This document shows positions 35,625-44,791 of a stretch of DNA of 64,000 bases, in pieces; within the stretch, counting starts at the first letter, position 1; each line of letters opens with the position of its first letter. Below the pieces are notes generated by a model. It did no database searches, was not told the DNA's origin, and saw only the letters and a list, made by a program, of their open reading frames with translations. The translations under genes were made by a program, and so were the position numbers. The stretch comes from Pseudomonas koreensis (GTDB lineage Bacteria; Pseudomonadota; Gammaproteobacteria; Pseudomonadales; Pseudomonadaceae), in assembly GCF_024169245.1 (NCBI RefSeq), contig NZ_JALJWP010000001.1:2605501-2669500 (forward strand), written 5' to 3'.

Positions 35625-35978
35625 CTAACCGCTGTGCTCTACCGGACGCCAGCCATGGCGCCGAATATCCACACGATTGTTCTGGACGGTGATGCCTTCC
35701 ATGCGCAATCGCGCGCGTTGTTCGTCACCGGAAGGGCTGCCGACCGGCAGGCTGATGCGTCCGCCGGCGCCGAGCACGCGGTGCCAGGGCAGCCTGGTGT
35801 CGCCGGGCAACTGGCTCAGGGTGCGCCCGACCCAGCGCGCGGCGCGGCCCAGTCCGGCCAGTTCGGCCAGTTGTCCATAACTGACGACTTTGCCTTCGGG
35901 CACTTGCGCGAGTGTCGAGTAGAGCGCCGTGCGTCGGATTTGCGCATCGTTTTCGACGCTGTCGAGCGGGTCTTTCAC
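35625..35978 (-). CDS. Alkyltransferase-like protein (ATL, MGMT family)
   Basis: A 117-residue MGMT-like DNA-binding domain. It has the helix-turn-helix VPEGKVVSYGQLAELAGLGRAARWVGRTLSQ with the Arg finger, but where the methyltransferase has the PCHRV cysteine it reads LPWHRVLGAGG, i.e. Trp for Cys. That is the hallmark of ATL proteins, which bind O6-alkylguanine and hand lesions to nucleotide excision repair. The start is GTG 35978, with AGGAG upstream; the much longer in-frame extension is unsupported. Confidence 0.85.
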   Translation of the reverse strand: MKDPLDSVENDAQIRRTALYSTLAQVPEGKVVSYGQLAELAGLGRAARWVGRTLSQLPGDTRLPWHRVLGAGGRISLPVGSPSGDEQRARLRMEGITVQNNRVDIRRHGWRPVEHSG

Positions 35979-36143
35979 GTAAGCGGCTCCTGAGCATTGG
36001 CGTGACGATGGCGACAAGCGTAATCGCTCGGGGCGCAGTTGAGAAATGAACTCAATTGAAATAGTCCGGTCAGTCCTTGTCATGGGCAAAATCCTACGGA
36101 TAATGCCGACCCTTTTCGCCAACTCTGAGCCCCCGGTCTGCTT

Positions 36144-37151
36144 ATGTTCCCCAGAACCTTGTTGTGCCTTGCTGTTTTCAGCACGTCCACGCCCCTGCTT
36201 GCCGACACCGTCTGGTTGAAAAACGGCGACAAGCTGAGTGGCACTATCACGGTCTTCGACGGCGGCAAGCTGTTGATCCAGACCAAATACGCCGGTGCGG
36301 TGGCAATTGACTGGAAAGAGGTCAAGACCCTCGACAGCGATCAGCACTTGCTGGTGAAGCAGGACGCCTATGCCGGCGAAGTGTCGAAATCGCTCACTGC
36401 GGCCGACGACGGCAAAGTCACCCTGGCCAATGGCGAGGCGCCCAAGACGGTCGAGCTGGCGAGCATTCAGCAGATACTCAAGCCCAAGCCGATCGTCACC
36501 GACCTGGTATGGAAGGGCAACGTCGACCTGGCACTGGACTATCAGCGCGCCGAAAAGGACACCGACGACTACGATGTTGGCTTCAAGACTTCCGCTCGCC
36601 ATGGTCGCTGGCGGCATATCGCCGAGGGCGAGTACAACCGCGAAGTGCAGGATGCGGAAACCACCACCAACAACTGGCGCGCCGAATACTCCCTCGACCG
36701 CTTCCTCACCGATCAGTGGTTCTGGCAAGGGCGCATCAACTACAAGCGTGATCACATCGAAGAGCTGGCGCGTCAGCGTGTGGTCGGTACCGGTCCGGGT
36801 TACCAGTTCTGGGACGATGAACTGGGTGCGTTCTCGCTGGGTTCGTTGCTCAACCGTACCGATTACGAATATCGCGATGGCAGCAAGGACAACTTCTATT
36901 CCGTCGCGATGAAGTGGGACTACAACCGCTACCTGATCGGCAAGAAGGTCGAGTTCTTCACCAATGGCGAAGTCGGCAAGCCGCTGTCGGGCGTTGCCGA
37001 TTACGCACTGGATGCCGAGCTGGGCCTGCGCTACAAGGTCACCGAGTGGGCCTCGCTCAACCTCAAGGCCGAGCGCGACATCATCAGCGGCACCAACGAT
37101 GCCGACTTGAACAAGACCCGTTATACCGCAGGGTTTGGCGTGGCCTGGTAA
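36144..37151 (+). CDS. DUF481 outer-membrane protein
   Basis: A 335-residue protein with a Sec signal peptide (MFPRTLLCLAVFSTSTPLLA) and an N-terminal small domain (DTVWLKNGDKLSGTITVFDGGKLLIQT), followed by a DUF481 region of alternating beta strands (VDLALDYQRAEKDTDDYDVGFKTSAR...) ending in aromatic FGVAW, typical of an outer-membrane barrel. Function unknown; sometimes annotated YdiY-like, acid- or salt-inducible. Divergent from the ATL gene; a repeat-derived hairpin follows. Confidence 0.85.
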   Translation: MFPRTLLCLAVFSTSTPLLADTVWLKNGDKLSGTITVFDGGKLLIQTKYAGAVAIDWKEVKTLDSDQHLLVKQDAYAGEVSKSLTAADDGKVTLANGEAPKTVELASIQQILKPKPIVTDLVWKGNVDLALDYQRAEKDTDDYDVGFKTSARHGRWRHIAEGEYNREVQDAETTTNNWRAEYSLDRFLTDQWFWQGRINYKRDHIEELARQRVVGTGPGYQFWDDELGAFSLGSLLNRTDYEYRDGSKDNFYSVAMKWDYNRYLIGKKVEFFTNGEVGKPLSGVADYALDAELGLRYKVTEWASLNLKAERDIISGTNDADLNKTRYTAGFGVAW

Positions 37152-37161
37152 AAGCTTAAAG

Positions 37162-37269
37162 CAAAAGATCGTCCGAACGCGGCCCGAGCCTTCGGCAGCT
37201 CCTACAGAGGATTGATGTACATCCCGTAGGAGTTGCTGAAGGCTCGGGCCGCGTTCGGACGATCTTTTT
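37162..37269. repeat. Extended REP-derived inverted repeat (variant)
   Basis: Arms of about 45 bases are nearly perfect complements. The outer part (AAAAGATCGTCCGAACGCGG) is unlike standard family copies, while the inner part carries the usual CCTTCGGCAGCTCCTACA. It ends in a T run, so it may also terminate the DUF481 transcript. Confidence 0.85.
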
Positions 37270-37291
37270 TACGCTCAAAAACAAGCGCCCA

Positions 37292-37326
37292 CAAAAAAGC
37301 CCCGCTTTTAAGGGCGGGGCTCTTTT
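37292..37326 (-). terminator. Cold-shock gene terminator
   Basis: AGCCCCGC and GCGGGGCT pair around a TTTTAAGG loop; the A run at 37293-37298 gives the T tract for the leftward cold-shock gene 17 bases away. Confidence 0.9.
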
Positions 37327-37342
37327 CTAAAGAAGCTACAAG

Positions 37343-37552
37343 TTAGATAACTTGTACTTCTTCAGCTTGCATGCCTTTCTGACCGCGGGTAGCGATGAAA
37401 GAAACCTGTTGGCCTTCTTTCAGGCTTTTGAAGCCGTCGGATTGGATAGCTTTGAAGTGAACGAACAGGTCGTCACCGGATTGTGGAGTGATGAAGCCGA
37501 AGCCTTTTTCATCGTTGAACCACTTAACGGTACCGGTTTGGCGATTAGACAT
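37343..37552 (-). CDS. Cold-shock protein (CspA family)
   Basis: A 69-residue single CSD protein, an RNA chaperone. RNP1 (KGFGFI) and RNP2 (DLFVHF) are intact in [31 protein letters not shown]. It has AAGGAG before ATG 37552 and a long 5' gap that could be a structured leader, as in many csp genes. Pseudomonas genomes carry several paralogues (capA, capB, cspD); I cannot say which this is. Confidence 0.93.
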   Translation of the reverse strand: MSNRQTGTVKWFNDEKGFGFITPQSGDDLFVHFKAIQSDGFKSLKEGQQVSFIATRGQKGMQAEEVQVI

Positions 37553-37907
37553 GGTGTAACTCCTTGAACAAAGATAACTGCGACTCAGGAAGAACCCTGG
37601 CCGAGACTGAGTGCAAAGAGCAGGAAAAATTCTTGTAGATGGTTGGATCGAAATTCAACATATCGTGTAGAGATTCTCAGTGACACAAGCAACACAGTGA
37701 CGCCACCTTAACCCTTTTTCCGGAACGTGCCAATGTTTCTTGCAAAGGATTCTGTGTTTTAGGGATCGGCGGTGCGACTGTTCGTCGCCACATCGCGTAA
37801 ATACGGGGTGTTCGCCGAGAATTGCGTTGCGCACTTTGATCGCGGCGACGCGCCCGGTAAGATGCCGGACAGAATTTTTCCACCTCGCTATTCAGGACAA
37901 ACCCGCC
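37553..37907. other. Divergent gap between the cold-shock gene and dcd
   Basis: 355 bases with no convincing gene. The left part is AT-rich and probably holds a long cold-shock 5' UTR and promoter. The right part is GC-rich and open in the dcd frame but lacks a ribosome site until the dcd start. No repeat seen. Confidence 0.5.
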
Positions 37908-38474
37908 ATGAGCATCAAATCGGACAAGTGGATTCGCCGCATGGCGCAGGAACACGGCATGATCGAACCGTTCGTCGAGCGCCAGATGCGCGGCAGCGAC
38001 GACAGCCGGGTGATTTCCTACGGCGTGTCGAGCTACGGTTACGACGTACGTTGCACCAACCACTTCAAGGTGTTCACCAACATCAACTCGGCGATCGTCG
38101 ATCCGAAGAATTTCGACGCAGGCAGCTTTGTCGACATCCACAGCGATGTCTGCATCATCCCGCCGAACTCCTTCGCCCTGGCCAGCACCGTCGAGTATTT
38201 CCGTATTCCGCGCAATGTGCTGACCATCTGCCTCGGTAAAAGCACCTACGCGCGCTGCGGCATCATCGTCAACGTCACCCCACTCGAACCTGAGTGGGAA
38301 GGTCACGTGACGCTGGAATTCTCCAACACCACCAACCTGCCGGCGAAAATCTACGCCAACGAAGGCGTGGCGCAGATGCTCTTCCTTGAATCCGACGAGG
38401 AATGTGAAGTTTCCTACAAGGATCGTGGCGGCAAGTACCAGGGCCAGCGTGGCGTGACCTTGCCGCGTACCTGA
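37908..38474 (+). CDS. dcd: dCTP deaminase
   Basis: A 188-residue enzyme deaminating dCTP to dUTP, feeding thymidylate synthesis. Signature text: [66 protein letters not shown] (catalytic Glu region) and [23 protein letters not shown] 37908 is the family start. The apbC gene that precedes dcd in P. aeruginosa is absent here. A terminator follows. Confidence 0.96.
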   Translation: MSIKSDKWIRRMAQEHGMIEPFVERQMRGSDDSRVISYGVSSYGYDVRCTNHFKVFTNINSAIVDPKNFDAGSFVDIHSDVCIIPPNSFALASTVEYFRIPRNVLTICLGKSTYARCGIIVNVTPLEPEWEGHVTLEFSNTTNLPAKIYANEGVAQMLFLESDEECEVSYKDRGGKYQGQRGVTLPRT

Positions 38475-38507
38475 TCGACCATCCGACGGATGTCGGGAAT
38501 TCTTTGG

Positions 38508-38543
38508 CGGGCAGACACTCTATGGGGTGTACTGCCCGTTTTT
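38508..38543 (+). terminator. dcd terminator
   Basis: CGGGCAGACAC (38508-38518) pairs with GTGTACTGCCCG (38527-38538) with one bulged base, followed by TTTTT. Confidence 0.85.
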
Positions 38544-38581
38544 GTTACACACAAATCCGGGCCTTCACTGAGGAGTGCCCT

Positions 38582-38791
38582 ATGAAGATCGACCCGCGAA
38601 TCAGCGCTGAACTGGCAAGGCTTGAGCCCAATCAGATAGGCGTCCTGGCCTGGTCGTTATTGGCGAATCCGTCGTTGAGCCTGGGCGGTGGCGTGCCTGG
38701 CCAGCCTGATCCCGATACTCCCAACGAACAACCAACCGAACCAGGTGAACCAACGCTGCCGGACGAACCGCCTCCGGCGCCTGTCGCCTGA
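38582..38791 (+). CDS. Small proline-rich protein, unknown function
   Basis: A 69-residue protein: a helical N-terminal half (MKIDPRISAELARLEPNQIG, then VLAWSLLANPSLSLGG) and a C-terminal tail with Pro and acidic residues in near-repeats (PDPDTPNEQPTEPGEPTLP). GAGG lies a few bases before ATG 38582. No signal peptide. I do not recognise it. It lies beyond the dcd terminator and convergent to pdeM. Confidence 0.6.
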   Translation: MKIDPRISAELARLEPNQIGVLAWSLLANPSLSLGGGVPGQPDPDTPNEQPTEPGEPTLPDEPPPAPVA

Positions 38792-38805
38792 TCCACTGTC
38801 ATGAG

Positions 38806-38852
38806 TATGGCCCGTCAGTCCGATCGATTTGCGATCTAGCTGACGGGCCATA
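38806..38852. terminator. Convergent hairpin at the end of pdeM
   Basis: TATGGCCCGTCAG (38806-38818) and CTGACGGGCCATA (38840-38852) are perfect complements around a 21-base loop. The right arm includes the last codons of pdeM. The T tract is weak on both strands, so termination is plausible but not certain. Confidence 0.5.
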
Positions 38853-39489
38853 TTTCGTTGTCGCCGATCACGAAGACTTTGCAACTGTCGTCGCGCTCGA
38901 CCTGATAGCCGCCGGTAAACGCACCGAATGCCGGCATCAGGCTGATGCGCTCACCGAGTCTGAAACAAGCCAGGCGCAGGCTCTGCCGACCTTTGCCGTG
39001 CAATCGATAAACCGGATGCACGTGGCCCGCGAGCACGTGCCGCTCGGGATGCGGATCGGGCTCATGCTGCAGGGCGAACGGCCCAAGTAACAGCGGCTCT
39101 GGCACTACGCGAATATTCAGCGAGGCTGGTGGGTCACCGGCGCGTTTGTCGTGGTTGCCGCGAATCAGTGTCATCGGCAGGTCGGCGTGCCGCGCGCGCC
39201 ATTCTGCCAGCGCATTCAGTGTGATTGCGACATGGGAGCCAGGCCCATGCAGAAAATCCCCGAGGAAGATCAACTGGCGACACGGCAGCCGCGCCAGCAG
39301 CGCGTCGATCACCGCGATATTGCTCGCGGTCGTACCATGCGGCACTGGCTGGCCGAGGCTGCGATAGGCCGCCGCTTTGCCGAAATGCACATCGGCGATC
39401 AGCAACGCCTCCTGCGCGGGCCAGTACAGCGCTTTCTCCGGCAGCAACCACAATTCTTCGCCCGCCAGGCGCACCGGGTATGCGCTCAC
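38836..39489 (-). CDS. pdeM: Ligase-associated metallophosphoesterase (PdeM)
   Basis: A 217-residue calcineurin-like phosphoesterase of the type found with bacterial ATP-dependent ligases and Lhr helicases. Metal motifs are complete: DVHFGK, GDFLHG, RGNHD and GHVHP. The short [22 protein letters not shown] text is characteristic. Presumably it trims DNA or RNA ends in repair; the exact substrate is not established. The start overlaps the helicase stop by 4 bases. Its usual partners lie about 7 kb away at 46711-49427. Confidence 0.9.
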   Translation of the reverse strand: MSAYPVRLAGEELWLLPEKALYWPAQEALLIADVHFGKAAAYRSLGQPVPHGTTASNIAVIDALLARLPCRQLIFLGDFLHGPGSHVAITLNALAEWRARHADLPMTLIRGNHDKRAGDPPASLNIRVVPEPLLLGPFALQHEPDPHPERHVLAGHVHPVYRLHGKGRQSLRLACFRLGERISLMPAFGAFTGGYQVERDDSCKVFVIGDNEIWPVS

Positions 39490-41975
39490 GATGATTTTCC
39501 GTTATCAGCGGTTTTTTCCAGGTCACCGACCATTCTTCTGATCCTGTCAGCCAGTTTTTCCGAACTCATGCTTTCGCGCATCCGCTCCACCAGCAGCGGA
39601 AAGCCCAGCGGTGTAGGACGTTTAACCTGATGTACGTTCAGTTTCATCTGATTGATGCGCTCCAACGTCTGTTCCAGACGACGAATATCCAGTTCTTCAC
39701 GTAAGACTTCTTCCCCGGCCTGGGCCAGCAGCAGGTTGTCGGCGTCGTATTGTTTGAACACCTGGAAAAACAAGCCACTCGACGCCTGCACCTGGCGGGT
39801 GCTTTTTGGTGCGCCCGGATAGCCGGCGAACACCAGCCCGGCGATCCGTGCGATTTCGCGGAAGCGGCGCAACGCCAGTTCGCCGGCATTGAGACTGGCC
39901 AGCACGTCCAGCAACAGGTCATCGGCATTGAACAGTTGCGCGTCCAGATGCGTGGCCCAATCCACCGGCGTGGCGCTGAGCAATTCCAGGCCGTAGTCAT
40001 TCACCGCGATCGAGAAGGTCACCGGTTGCCGCTGACTGACACGCCACGCCAGCAAGCTCGCCAGTCCCAGATGCACCTGGCGCCCGGCGAACGGATAGAG
40101 GAAAAGGTGCCAGCCTTCGCGGGATTTCAGCACCTCCGCCAGCAGATTTTCCGTGGTGGGCAAACCAGACCAGCGTATCTGCGTTTCCAGCAACGGCCGC
40201 AGCGCGTGCATCTCCGGGCCGTTGAAATGACCTTGAGCTGCGGCGCTGAAACGCGCCACCACCGCTTCGGCCAGTTCGTTGGATAACGGCATGCGTCCGC
40301 CATTCCAGCGTGGCACGGCGGCTTTTTTCGCGGTGCTGCGTTTGACGTAGGCGGTCATGTTTTCTACCCGCACCAGCTCCAGCAAGCGGCCGGCGAAGAG
40401 GAAACCATCGCCGGGTTTCAACCGCGCGATAAAGCCTTCCTCGACGCTGCCCAGCTGTTTGCCGCCGCCGCCCTTGCTCCAGAATTTCAGGTTGATGCTC
40501 GCGTCGCTGACGATGGTGCCGATGCTCATGCGATGGCGCCGCGCCAGACGCGCATCCGGCACGCGCCAGACGCCGTGTTCATCCGGCTCGACCCGGCGGT
40601 AATCCGGATACGCGGTAAGAGACATCCCGCCATGGCGTACGAATGCCAGCGCCCAGGTCCAATCCGCCGCTGTCAGGTCGCGATAAGCCCAGGCGCCGCG
40701 GACTTCTTCGTACAAGTCTTCAGGAATAAAGCCACCGCCAAGGGCCATGCTGACCAAATGCTGGACCAGTACATCCAGCGGCTTGTGCGGTGACAGCCGC
40801 GGCTCGATGCGCCGTTGCTCGACGGCATCGCGGGCGGCGACCGCTTCGATCAGTTCGAGGCTGTGGGTCGGCACCAGCGTCACCCGCGAGGTGCGCCCCG
40901 GCGCGTGGCCGGAGCGCCCGGCACGTTGCATCAAACGCGCGACGCCCTTTGCCGAGCCGATCTGCAGCACGCGCTCGACCGGAAGAAAATCCACGCCCAG
41001 ATCCAGGCTCGAGGTGCACACCACGGCTTTCAATTGGCCATTTTTCAGTGCCTGTTCGACCCAGTCGCGGGTCTCACGGGACAGTGAGCTGTGGTGCAAC
41101 GCGATCAATCCGGCCCAGTCCGGCCGCGCCTCCAATAGCGCCTGATACCAGATTTCCGATTGCGCGCGGGTATTGGTGAATACCAGGGTGCTGGCGCAGG
41201 CGTCAAGTTCGGCCACCACTTGCGGGAGCATCTTCAGACCGATGTGCCCGGCCCACGGAAAACGCTCGGTGGCGGGTGGGAGCAAAGTGTCGACCTGCAG
41301 GGTTTTTTCGCTTTTGCCCTGAACACTGACGGCGCCGCCCTGTGGGATCAGCACTTGCTCGGCGTGGGATTGATTACCGAGGGTGGCGGAAACGCCCCAG
41401 ACGATCAGTTCCGGCTGCCAGTGACGCAGACGGGCGAGGGCCAGTTGCAGTTGCACGCCGCGTTTGTTGCCGAGCAATTCGTGCCATTCATCAACGACGA
41501 TCATGCGCAGGGTCGACAACGCCGTGCGCGCATCCGCGCGGGCGAGCAGCAGGGTCAGGCTTTCGGGTGTGGTGATCAGCGTGGTTGGCAGACGCCGGCC
41601 CTGACGGGCGCGTTCGCTGCTGCTGGTGTCGCCGGTGCGCAGGCCGATGCTCCACGGAATCTGCAAATCATCCACCGGGCTTTGCAGCGCGCGGGCAGTG
41701 TCGGCGGCGAGGGCGCGCATCGGCGTGATCCACAGCACCGTCAGCGGTTCGGCCGGCGGTTTGCGTTTGCGTGGCGTGGCCACGGGCGGCTGCAAGCGGG
41801 CGAAGCGATTGAGCGCGGCAAACCACACCGCATAGGTTTTGCCGGCGCCGGTGCTGGCGTGGAGCAAGCCGGATTCGCCGTTTTTCACCGCCGCCCACAC
41901 CTGTTTCTGAAAGGCGAACGGCTTCCAGGCGCGAGCGCTGAACCAGGTTTTTGCAAAGTCGGGGGATTTCGCCAT
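39486..41975 (-). CDS. Ligase-associated Lhr-family DEXH-box helicase
   Basis: An 829-residue superfamily 2 helicase (Lhr-C/Lhr2 type). Motif I STGAGKT, motif II DEWHE, motif III SATLGN and motif [13 protein letters not shown] are all intact; the C-terminal half holds the DUF-like winged-helix and beta domains of Lhr ([29 protein letters not shown]). It belongs to the ligase-associated DNA-damage response set and is expected to unwind DNA or RNA:DNA hybrids. It is coupled to pdeM by a 4-base overlap; repeats lie between it and the transporter operon upstream. Confidence 0.92.
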   Translation of the reverse strand: MAKSPDFAKTWFSARAWKPFAFQKQVWAAVKNGESGLLHASTGAGKTYAVWFAALNRFARLQPPVATPRKRKPPAEPLTVLWITPMRALAADTARALQSPVDDLQIPWSIGLRTGDTSSSERARQGRRLPTTLITTPESLTLLLARADARTALSTLRMIVVDEWHELLGNKRGVQLQLALARLRHWQPELIVWGVSATLGNQSHAEQVLIPQGGAVSVQGKSEKTLQVDTLLPPATERFPWAGHIGLKMLPQVVAELDACASTLVFTNTRAQSEIWYQALLEARPDWAGLIALHHSSLSRETRDWVEQALKNGQLKAVVCTSSLDLGVDFLPVERVLQIGSAKGVARLMQRAGRSGHAPGRTSRVTLVPTHSLELIEAVAARDAVEQRRIEPRLSPHKPLDVLVQHLVSMALGGGFIPEDLYEEVRGAWAYRDLTAADWTWALAFVRHGGMSLTAYPDYRRVEPDEHGVWRVPDARLARRHRMSIGTIVSDASINLKFWSKGGGGKQLGSVEEGFIARLKPGDGFLFAGRLLELVRVENMTAYVKRSTAKKAAVPRWNGGRMPLSNELAEAVVARFSAAAQGHFNGPEMHALRPLLETQIRWSGLPTTENLLAEVLKSREGWHLFLYPFAGRQVHLGLASLLAWRVSQRQPVTFSIAVNDYGLELLSATPVDWATHLDAQLFNADDLLLDVLASLNAGELALRRFREIARIAGLVFAGYPGAPKSTRQVQASSGLFFQVFKQYDADNLLLAQAGEEVLREELDIRRLEQTLERINQMKLNVHQVKRPTPLGFPLLVERMRESMSSEKLADRIRRMVGDLEKTADNGKSS

Positions 41976-42052
41976 GCCGGCTGCGTGCGCTCTGGAGGTG
42001 TTGTTTCAGAGACCACAGCAACAGACCAAAGGTTTAAAACAACGCGATTCCC

Positions 42053-42140
42053 TTGTAGGAGCTGACGAGTGAAACGAGGCTGCGATCTTTTGATCTTGGA
42101 AGCAGAGTCAAAAGATCGCAGCCTTCGGCAGCTCCTACAG
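42053..42140. repeat. REP pair with a modified left arm
   Basis: The right arm is standard (AAAAGATCGCAGCCTTCGGC). The left arm reads GAGCTGACGAGTGAAACGAG, replacing the usual GAGCTGCCGAAGG core, so the two arms pair only at their ends. Confidence 0.85.
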
Positions 42141-42156
42141 GGAGATGTGTATGGCG

Positions 42157-42921
42157 TTATTTAAGGTTGCCGCTGAGGAACTGCTTCAGGCGTTCACTCT
42201 TGGGATTGCCCAGCACTTCCTCGGGCGCGCCTTCTTCTTCCACCAGACCCTGATGCAGAAACAGCACCTGATTCGACACCTTGCGCGCAAAACTCATCTC
42301 ATGCGTCACCATGATCATCGTCCGGCCTTCTTCGGCCAGGCCCTGAATCACCTTCAACACTTCACCGACCAGTTCCGGATCGAGCGCCGAGGTCGGTTCG
42401 TCGAACAGCATGACTTCCGGCTCCATCGCCAGTGCCCGGGCGATCGCCACGCGCTGTTGCTGGCCGCCGGAGAGAAACGCCGGATATTGATCGGCCACCC
42501 GCGCCGGCAAGCCGACCTTGTCCAGATAACGCCGGGCGCGATCCTCGGCCTCCTGCTTGCTGCAACCCAGCACCCGGCGCGGGGCCATGGTGATGTTTTC
42601 CAGCACGGTCATGTGGCTCCACAGATTGAAATGCTGGAACACCATCGCCAGCCGTGTGCGCAGGCGTTGCAGTTCGTTGGCGTCGGCGACGTGCATGCCG
42701 TGGCGGTCGGTGACCATGCGGATCGCCTGGCCATCGAGGCTCATGGCGCCGTCATTCGGTTGTTCGAGAAAATTGATGCAGCGCAAAAAGGTGCTTTTGC
42801 CCGAGCCGCTGGCGCCGATCAGGCTGATCACGTCTCCGGTTCTGGCCTTGAGCGAAACGCCTTTGAGCACCTGATGATCGCCATAGCTTTTGTGCAGGCC
42901 TTCAACGGTCAGTTTGTACAT
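42157..42921 (-). CDS. Basic amino acid ABC transporter, ATP-binding protein
   Basis: A 254-residue polar-amino-acid transport ATPase (HisP/AotP type). Walker [10 protein letters not shown] (36-44), Q-loop FQHFNLW, signature LSGGQ (150-154) and Walker [14 protein letters not shown] are intact. It energises import of arginine, lysine, ornithine or histidine together with the two permeases upstream. It is the last gene of a five-gene leftward operon. In P. aeruginosa aotJQMOP, argR comes next; here a repeat and the helicase follow instead. Confidence 0.93.
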   Translation of the reverse strand: MYKLTVEGLHKSYGDHQVLKGVSLKARTGDVISLIGASGSGKSTFLRCINFLEQPNDGAMSLDGQAIRMVTDRHGMHVADANELQRLRTRLAMVFQHFNLWSHMTVLENITMAPRRVLGCSKQEAEDRARRYLDKVGLPARVADQYPAFLSGGQQQRVAIARALAMEPEVMLFDEPTSALDPELVGEVLKVIQGLAEEGRTMIMVTHEMSFARKVSNQVLFLHQGLVEEEGAPEEVLGNPKSERLKQFLSGNLK

Positions 42922-42933
42922 GGACGAGCATCC

Positions 42934-44052
42934 TCAAGGCGAAAGTAGGTAGCCGCTGCGATAGGCTTCGGCGCCCGCGACGTGGGCGATGACCATGCCG
43001 GCAGTGGCCATGCGCCGCAGCGAGCGCGCATACAGCAGGCCGGCGGCGGTGCAATGAATGGGGGTGACCTTGTCGTGGATCGGGTCGATGACTTCGGCGA
43101 TCTGTTGCCCGGCTTCAAGGTATTGACCGGGCGTCGCGCAGTACACCAGCAGGCCGCCGACGGGCGTGGTCACCGGTTCGACACCGGCCAGCGGCGTGGC
43201 CGGGTACGGCAGCGGCGGTTGCGGTTTGGTCTCGCCGACGATGGCGTCAAACTGGATCAGGTAATCGATCAATGCCTGACAGTCGCGGCTGGCCAGCGGG
43301 TGATTGACGTCACCCTGGCCGCGCAATTCGACGGTCACCGAGAAACTGCCCAGGGGAATCTCGAAGTGCTCGCCGAAGCGCTCGCGCAATTGCCACCAGA
43401 GCAGGGTGAAGCATTCGTCGAACGACTGGCCGCCGGAATCGGTAGCGAGCAGGCTGGCCTGCGCTTCGATGTAGCGCGCCAAAGGTTCAACCTGCGGCCA
43501 TGCCTCGGGCGTGGTGTACAGGTGCACCACCGATTCGAAGTCGCAGTGTAAATCCAGCACCATGTCGGCATCGCAGGCCAGGCGTTGCAGGGTCAGGCGC
43601 TGGGACTGCAGCTGCGTGGTTGGCGTCTGGCGGGCGAGGGCGTTGCGCAGGCTGGTGCGAATCAGTTCGAGGTTGTGCTGCGCATCGTCATTCAGTTGGC
43701 CTTCGATAGCGTTGCCGATTTCTTCGCTGAGGTCGACAAACCAGCGGTTGAAATTCTGCCCGCTCTCCAGCTCGTAACGGCCCAGCGGCACGTCCATCAG
43801 CACTTGTTCGAGGCCGACCGGGTTGGCCACTGGCACCAGGACGATTTCGCTACGCAGGCGGCCAGTGGCTTCCAGCTCGGCCAGACGCTGTTTGAGGTGC
43901 CAGGCGACCAGCATGCCCGGCAGTTCATCGGCGTGCAGCGAAGCTTGAATGTAAACCTTGCCCTTGGCCTGCTGTGGGCCGAAGTGGAAGCTGTGAATCT
44001 GCCGTGCGGTCCCCGGCAGCGGGGCCAGCAAGTCATGGATCTGGTGGCGCAT
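42934..44052 (-). CDS. Succinylglutamate desuccinylase/aspartoacylase family protein (AotO-like)
   Basis: A 372-residue M14-like zinc hydrolase within the transporter operon. IQASLHADELPGM supplies His and Glu zinc ligands, then VPVANPVGLEQ and MVLDLHCDFESVVHLY (third His). The C-terminal third (TPVGGLLVYCATPGQYLEAGQQIAEV) is a small beta domain. The matching gene of the P. aeruginosa aot operon (PA0891, aotO) is not needed for transport and its substrate is unknown. ATG 44052 is favoured; the in-frame extension overlaps the permease gene. Confidence 0.82.
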   Translation of the reverse strand: MRHQIHDLLAPLPGTARQIHSFHFGPQQAKGKVYIQASLHADELPGMLVAWHLKQRLAELEATGRLRSEIVLVPVANPVGLEQVLMDVPLGRYELESGQNFNRWFVDLSEEIGNAIEGQLNDDAQHNLELIRTSLRNALARQTPTTQLQSQRLTLQRLACDADMVLDLHCDFESVVHLYTTPEAWPQVEPLARYIEAQASLLATDSGGQSFDECFTLLWWQLRERFGEHFEIPLGSFSVTVELRGQGDVNHPLASRDCQALIDYLIQFDAIVGETKPQPPLPYPATPLAGVEPVTTPVGGLLVYCATPGQYLEAGQQIAEVIDPIHDKVTPIHCTAAGLLYARSLRRMATAGMVIAHVAGAEAYRSGYLLSP

Positions 44053-44080
44053 TTTTCTCTCTTTATCTCTGAACCCGGTG

Positions 44081-44791
44081 CTAGTGAGTTGGCCCGAGGA
44101 AGGCCAGCCAGCGGCGTTCGGCGAGGCGGAACAGGCCGACCAGCGCAAAGGTAATGGTCAGGTAGATCAGCGCGGCGATGCCAAACGACTGAAACGTCAG
44201 GAAGGTTGCCGAGTTGGCGTCCCGCGCAACTTTAAGAATATCCGGAATGGTCGCGGTGAACGCCACCGTGGTCGAGTGCAGCATCAGGATCACTTCGTTG
44301 CTGTAGTAAGGCAACGAACGGCGCAGGGCTGACGGCATGATCACGTAGGCGTACAACTTCCAGCCGGTCAGACCGTAGGCCTTGGCCGCTTCGACTTCGC
44401 CGTGGTTCATGCTGCGAATCGCCCCGGCAAAAATCTCCGTGGTGTAGGCGCAGGTGTTGAGAGCGAAAGCGAGGATCGTGCAGTTCATCGCATCGCGAAA
44501 GAAGCTGTCGAGGATCGGCTGTTCGCGCACGGCGGCGAGGCTGTAGATGCCGGTGTAGCAGATCAGCAACTGGATATACAGCGGCGTGCCACGGAACAGG
44601 TAGGTGTAGAACTGCACTGGCCAGCGAATATAGAAGTGCGGCGAAACCCGGGCGATCGACAGCGGAATCGAGACGATGAAGCCGATGCCGATCGAGGCGG
44701 TCAGCAGCCACATCGTCATCGCCAGCCCGGTGATGTTCTGGCCGTCGGTATAAAGGAAGGCTTTCCAGTATTCCTGCAGGAGTTCGATCAT
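44081..44791 (-). CDS. Basic amino acid ABC transporter permease (M type)
   Basis: A 236-residue inner-membrane permease of the HisM/AotM type with about five membrane segments. The cytoplasmic EAA loop reads GEVEAAKAYGLTGWKLYAYVIMPSALRRSLP, the contact site for the ATPase. RGTPLYIQLLICYTGIY is also typical. Its start overlaps the Q permease stop by 4 bases. Confidence 0.92.
   Translation of the reverse strand: MIELLQEYWKAFLYTDGQNITGLAMTMWLLTASIGIGFIVSIPLSIARVSPHFYIRWPVQFYTYLFRGTPLYIQLLICYTGIYSLAAVREQPILDSFFRDAMNCTILAFALNTCAYTTEIFAGAIRSMNHGEVEAAKAYGLTGWKLYAYVIMPSALRRSLPYYSNEVILMLHSTTVAFTATIPDILKVARDANSATFLTFQSFGIAALIYLTITFALVGLFRLAERRWLAFLGPTH

Noticed and set aside
37740..37907. N-terminal extension of dcd
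   Set aside because: The frame is open upstream but the family starts at [12 protein letters not shown] and no ribosome site supports a longer form.
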